Assembly (NCBI GenBank): GCA_002686675.1 | Contig: NYYF01000059.1 | Coordinates: 1 to 7,262, forward strand | Direction: 5' to 3' | Length of the DNA: 7,262 nt | Origin: Fidelibacterota bacterium | GTDB lineage: Bacteria > Marinisomatota > Marinisomatia > Marinisomatales > UBA8229 | Shown: in pieces, positions 5,521 to 7,262 of the stretch | How positions within the stretch are numbered: the stretch's first letter is position 1 | Layout: every line of letters begins with the position of its first letter | Position numbers and translations under genes: made by a program | The notes under the pieces: model-generated | The model's input: the letters and a program-made list of their open reading frames with translations, nothing else | Told to the model about the DNA's origin: nothing | The model's database searches: none

Positions 5521-6615
5521 TTAAGATTTAGATCTCCTAGATCGATATATAAGGAAGAAAATTATTAATGTAGCACCTGCAAATGTCATATATTTCGTTC
5601 TTTTTGCAGTTTTTTCAGCGACAACCTTCTCAGCAGCAGCTTTTGTTCTTGCTACAGCTTCTGCTTTTTCTGATTCGGCTTTTATCTTTTCAGCGGCAGC
5701 TTTCTCAGCAGCAGCTTTTGTTCTTGTTACAGCTTCTACTTTTTCTGATTCGGCTTTTATCTTTTCAGCGGCGGCCTTTTCTGCAGCAGCTTTCTTGAGT
5801 TTAGCTATATTAGTAGCAGCTCTTTCTTTTTCAGCATTCAATTCTTCCTGTAGATTTTGGATTTCCAACTCGTATTCAGATTTTATTACCTTCAAATGCT
5901 CTTTAAATTCTTCTTGAACCTCGGTTTTTATTTCTGTTTCCAGTTCTTTTTTGATCTCTGCTTGTATTACTTTTTTTGTGCTTCCATCATCATTGTAATA
6001 AGTCCATTCCCCCAATAATTTATCATTACGACAGACTCCTTCCATTTTCTTCTGACCATTCTCATACCAAAAAGTAAATTGACCGTCCTTTAGCCCTTTC
6101 TTGAAATCTCCTTCGATTTTTCTGTTGCCATTGGGCCACCATGCTATCCAGGTTTGGTCTCTTTTTCCTTTGTTGTAGAAATAATGACGTTTCTTCTGAC
6201 CATTTTCATACCATTCCACCCATTCCTTATCAAATTCACCGTTCACATATTGATATTCCGCATTCACCTTTCTGGTGGGGTAGTAAATAATCCATTTCCC
6301 ATTTCTCCCATTTTGAGGAATTTCTAATACTGGATTGATATTTCCTCCATCACCCCTGAGGAACTGACCTTTTGCTTTTATAATGCCATCAGGGTAGTAA
6401 TACGTCCACATTCCACTCATGAGCCCATCTTTATATCTACCTTTTATCTTTGGATTCCCATTATCATAGAAGACTCCAACTACACCTGTGTAAGGGTTTT
6501 CTCTTCCAAGCACATATACTAAACCGCCCCGGGTGTCTAAATCTTTCCATAGAACCTGTGAAAACAGAGGAGTTATAAAAACAAGTGAAGTGAAAACAAA
6601 TAAGGTTCTTTTCAT
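5521..6615 (-). CDS. Exported MORN-like protein with Ala-rich coiled coil and C-terminal membrane anchor
   Basis: 364 residues. Signal peptide 1-19/20 (MKRTLFVFTSLVFITPLFSQ). Residues 30-212 hold MORN_2/YwqK-type repeats (GMWTYYYPDG, GKWIIYYPTR, KEWVEWYENGQKK, QTWIAWWPNGN, GQFTFWYENGQKK, GEWTYYNDDG) with the linker RGDGGN...EIPQNGRNGKW also found in the paralogue at 2948-4267. Residues 215-275 are a charged helix with heptad character, and 275-340 an Ala/Glu/Lys-rich segment with two near-perfect 25-residue units (KAAAEKAAAEKIKAESEK...). A hydrophobic helix at about 342-357 and a basic tail RSRRSKS end the protein. Predicted layout: MORN domain and long coiled coil in the periplasm, anchored in the inner membrane by the C-terminus; the tail also resembles generic sorting tails but has no known sorting motif. 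It starts without a Shine-Dalgarno site. A scaffold or envelope-spanning role is a guess. Confidence 0.85.
   Translation of the reverse strand: MKRTLFVFTSLVFITPLFSQVLWKDLDTRGGLVYVLGRENPYTGVVGVFYDNGNPKIKGRYKDGLMSGMWTYYYPDGIIKAKGQFLRGDGGNINPVLEIPQNGRNGKWIIYYPTRKVNAEYQYVNGEFDKEWVEWYENGQKKRHYFYNKGKRDQTWIAWWPNGNRKIEGDFKKGLKDGQFTFWYENGQKKMEGVCRNDKLLGEWTYYNDDGSTKKVIQAEIKKELETEIKTEVQEEFKEHLKVIKSEYELEIQNLQEELNAEKERAATNIAKLKKAAAEKAAAEKIKAESEKVEAVTRTKAAAEKAAAEKIKAESEKAEAVARTKAAAEKVVAEKTAKRTKYMTFAGATLIIFFLIYRSRRSKS
5630..5794 (-). repeat. 75-bp tandem repeat in the coiled-coil region
   Basis: Two units (5630-5704 and 5705-5779) differ at only about four positions, and the first 15 bases of a third follow (5780-5794). 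Each unit codes 25 residues of the Ala/Lys/Glu-rich helix. Since 25 is not a multiple of seven, each added unit shifts the heptad phase. Near identity at DNA level points to recent slippage or recombination. Confidence 0.9.
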
Positions 6616-6649
6616 TTTAGTTTTTTAAAGACGGTTGAAAATATTTATC
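6616..6649 (-). promoter_or_regulatory. Leader shared by the two MORN-like genes, copy 2
   Basis: Counterpart of the leader at 4268-4301. The seven differences over 37 positions are scattered substitutions without gaps. Beyond it, similarity continues weakly (GAAAACTGAC here, AAAACTGGAC there). It lies between the stop of the Gly-rich gene and this start codon, so it could carry a promoter for the MORN gene. Confidence 0.5.
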
Positions 6650-6687
6650 GATAGGGGTCAGTTTTCAGTGTTACCCAAACAGACGGA

Positions 6688-7092
6688 TTATTTTTTACCT
6701 GATCTTCCCCAGCCCAAATTACCGTTTTGGCCTGAAAGTTTTATTATTCCATAGCCCTTTGTCCCGGTGCCTAAATATGCTGTTTTGTTACTATAAATAT
6801 TATAGGTTTCAAGAAAACCACCAGTGCCGCCAGTTCCAAGATAGGATGTTGATTGACCAGTAGCATCGAAGGTTTCAAGAAAACCACCAGTGCCACCAGT
6901 TCCAAGATAGGATGTCTGTTTCCCGTCAGAGTTATAGGTTTTGATATATCCACCACTCCCATCACTTAATACCGTTATTGAATTAACGGTTATATCACCC
7001 AAATTTTCATGTTGGTTCTTTGCACCCATAAACATAACCGCACTTGCTATAAGACAAGCACCTGTAATAAATCCTATTGTGTATTGTTTCAT
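6688..7092 (-). CDS. Small membrane-anchored Gly-rich repeat protein
   Basis: 134 residues; family not recognised by name. Residues 4-22 are a hydrophobic N-terminal helix (YTIGFITGACLIASAVMFM), either a signal peptide or an anchor, so the rest is probably periplasmic or outside. Residues 48-112 form 22-residue units with the pattern Y-L-G-T-G-G-T-G-G-(F/Y)-(L/I)-(E/K)-T-(Y/F)-(N/D) followed by a short polar turn such as DATGQST, resembling a beta-rich repeat. The C-terminus is KLSGQNGNLGWGRSGKK. A broken paralogue lies at 5345-5520. The start is well supported by AGGAGG five bases upstream, unlike the other genes here. It ends 72 bases before the coiled-coil MORN gene on the same strand. It may contribute to the same envelope structure, but there is no direct evidence. 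Confidence 0.75.
   Translation of the reverse strand: MKQYTIGFITGACLIASAVMFMGAKNQHENLGDITVNSITVLSDGSGGYIKTYNSDGKQTSYLGTGGTGGFLETFDATGQSTSYLGTGGTGGFLETYNIYSNKTAYLGTGTKGYGIIKLSGQNGNLGWGRSGKK
6804..6915 (-). repeat. 66-bp direct repeat in the Gly-rich gene
   Basis: A 46-base block at 6804-6849 recurs at 6870-6915 with one mismatch, spaced exactly 66 bases (22 codons). It codes SYLGTGGTGGFLET. The 20 bases between the blocks are less conserved. Confidence 0.9.
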
Positions 7093-7097
7093 TTTGT

Positions 7098-7103
7098 CCT
7101 CCT
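7098..7103 (-). promoter_or_regulatory. Shine-Dalgarno site of the Gly-rich gene
   Basis: AGGAGG on the minus strand, five bases before ATG 7092. It fixes the start and is the only textbook site among the genes of this window. Confidence 0.85.
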
Positions 7104-7171
7104 AAATAGAATCGGTTAAAATTACCATAAAACCAATTAATATACAATTAGTGAACTATAAGTAATATTTT

Positions 7172-7199
7172 CTTCAATTTACCCAGAGGAATCAATTTG
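7172..7199 (-). repeat. Copy B of the three-copy intergenic element
   Basis: Minus strand CAAATTGATTCCTCTGGGTA then AATTGAAG, 37 bases after the stop of the partial TPR paralogue, a spacing like that of copy A (34). Just before it, TACAAAAAAGCCGTCCTC reads YKKAVL, which lines up with VKKVVL of the type IX tail beside copy A if 15 bases are deleted, so this may be a further decayed tail. Confidence 0.65.
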
Positions 7200-7236
7200 G
7201 AGGACGGCTTTTTTGTAAAAAGATAGATGTAGTTTT

Positions 7237-7262
7237 TTAATCACCTTCTTTTAGCCAAGATT
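7237..7262 (-). CDS. C-terminal end of a TPR-protein paralogue, rest outside the window
   Basis: The last eight codons read S-W-L-K-E-G-D-stop, like the end of the MORN-TPR protein (DWLKENGYDW-stop). The same downstream element follows at similar spacing in both places, which supports homology despite the short match. Only the 3' end is inside the window, so the domain content is unknown. Confidence 0.45.

Noticed and set aside
5583..5798. Plus-strand ORF of 71 codons rich in Gln/Leu/Phe
   Set aside because: Antisense shadow of the 75-bp Ala/Lys/Glu coiled-coil repeat; low-complexity composition follows from it.
6771..6965. Minus-strand ORF of 64 codons with repeated PILELVALVVFLKP-like units
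   Set aside because: Alternative frame of the 66-bp repeat in the Gly-rich gene, whose own frame has a Shine-Dalgarno site, an anchor helix and a paralogue.

Overview
The window (AT-rich, roughly 60 percent A+T) reads as bacterial chromosomal DNA, most likely from the Fibrobacteres-Chlorobi-Bacteroidetes group. A marine Marinimicrobia (SAR406)-type lineage is my best guess, but that is an inference. The clues are two fragments of type IX secretion C-terminal tails ending in KKMVLLK/KKVVLLK followed by a stop, exported proteins whose signal peptides end in ...FSQ, mostly A-rich leaders without Shine-Dalgarno sites, and several exported YwqK/MORN-like and TPR proteins.

Layout. At the left edge a plus-strand family I.5/I.6-type lipase enters without its N-terminus. 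It ends at 911 and converges on a long minus-strand block that fills the rest of the window. Read in its own direction (right to left), the block holds: the last codons of a TPR-protein paralogue at the edge; a small membrane-anchored Gly-rich repeat protein; an exported MORN-like protein with an Ala-rich coiled coil and a C-terminal membrane helix; a broken copy of the Gly-rich repeat protein; a methyltransferase resembling the phthiotriol dimycocerosate methyltransferase family; an exported MORN-like/TPR fusion; a TerB-like cytosolic protein; a decayed type IX sorting domain followed by a terminator; an exported thioredoxin-fold protein with a CPVC motif; and a SEC-C zinc-finger membrane protein with three His-rich repeats.

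The centre and right of the window look like a duplicating and decaying gene neighbourhood. Two MORN-like genes share a leader and an N-terminal half but have unrelated C-terminal halves. The Gly-rich gene exists as one intact and one frameshifted copy. A TPR C-terminus recurs at the right edge. A roughly 28-bp element occurs three times, each just after the end of one of these duplicated genes or its remnant. Several genes carry near-identical internal DNA repeats (102, 75 and 66 bp) that could change copy number.

Most of the predicted products are exported or envelope-anchored (lipase, thiol-redox protein, SEC-C membrane protein, both MORN-like proteins, Gly-rich protein), so an envelope or surface function is the common theme. 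No partner enzyme defines a pathway. The two strongest new observations are the SEC-C gene that seems to need a non-standard start codon and carries HGHxHD repeats, and the unannotated remnants (two type IX tails, one Gly-rich pseudogene, the three-copy element) that record how this neighbourhood was rearranged.
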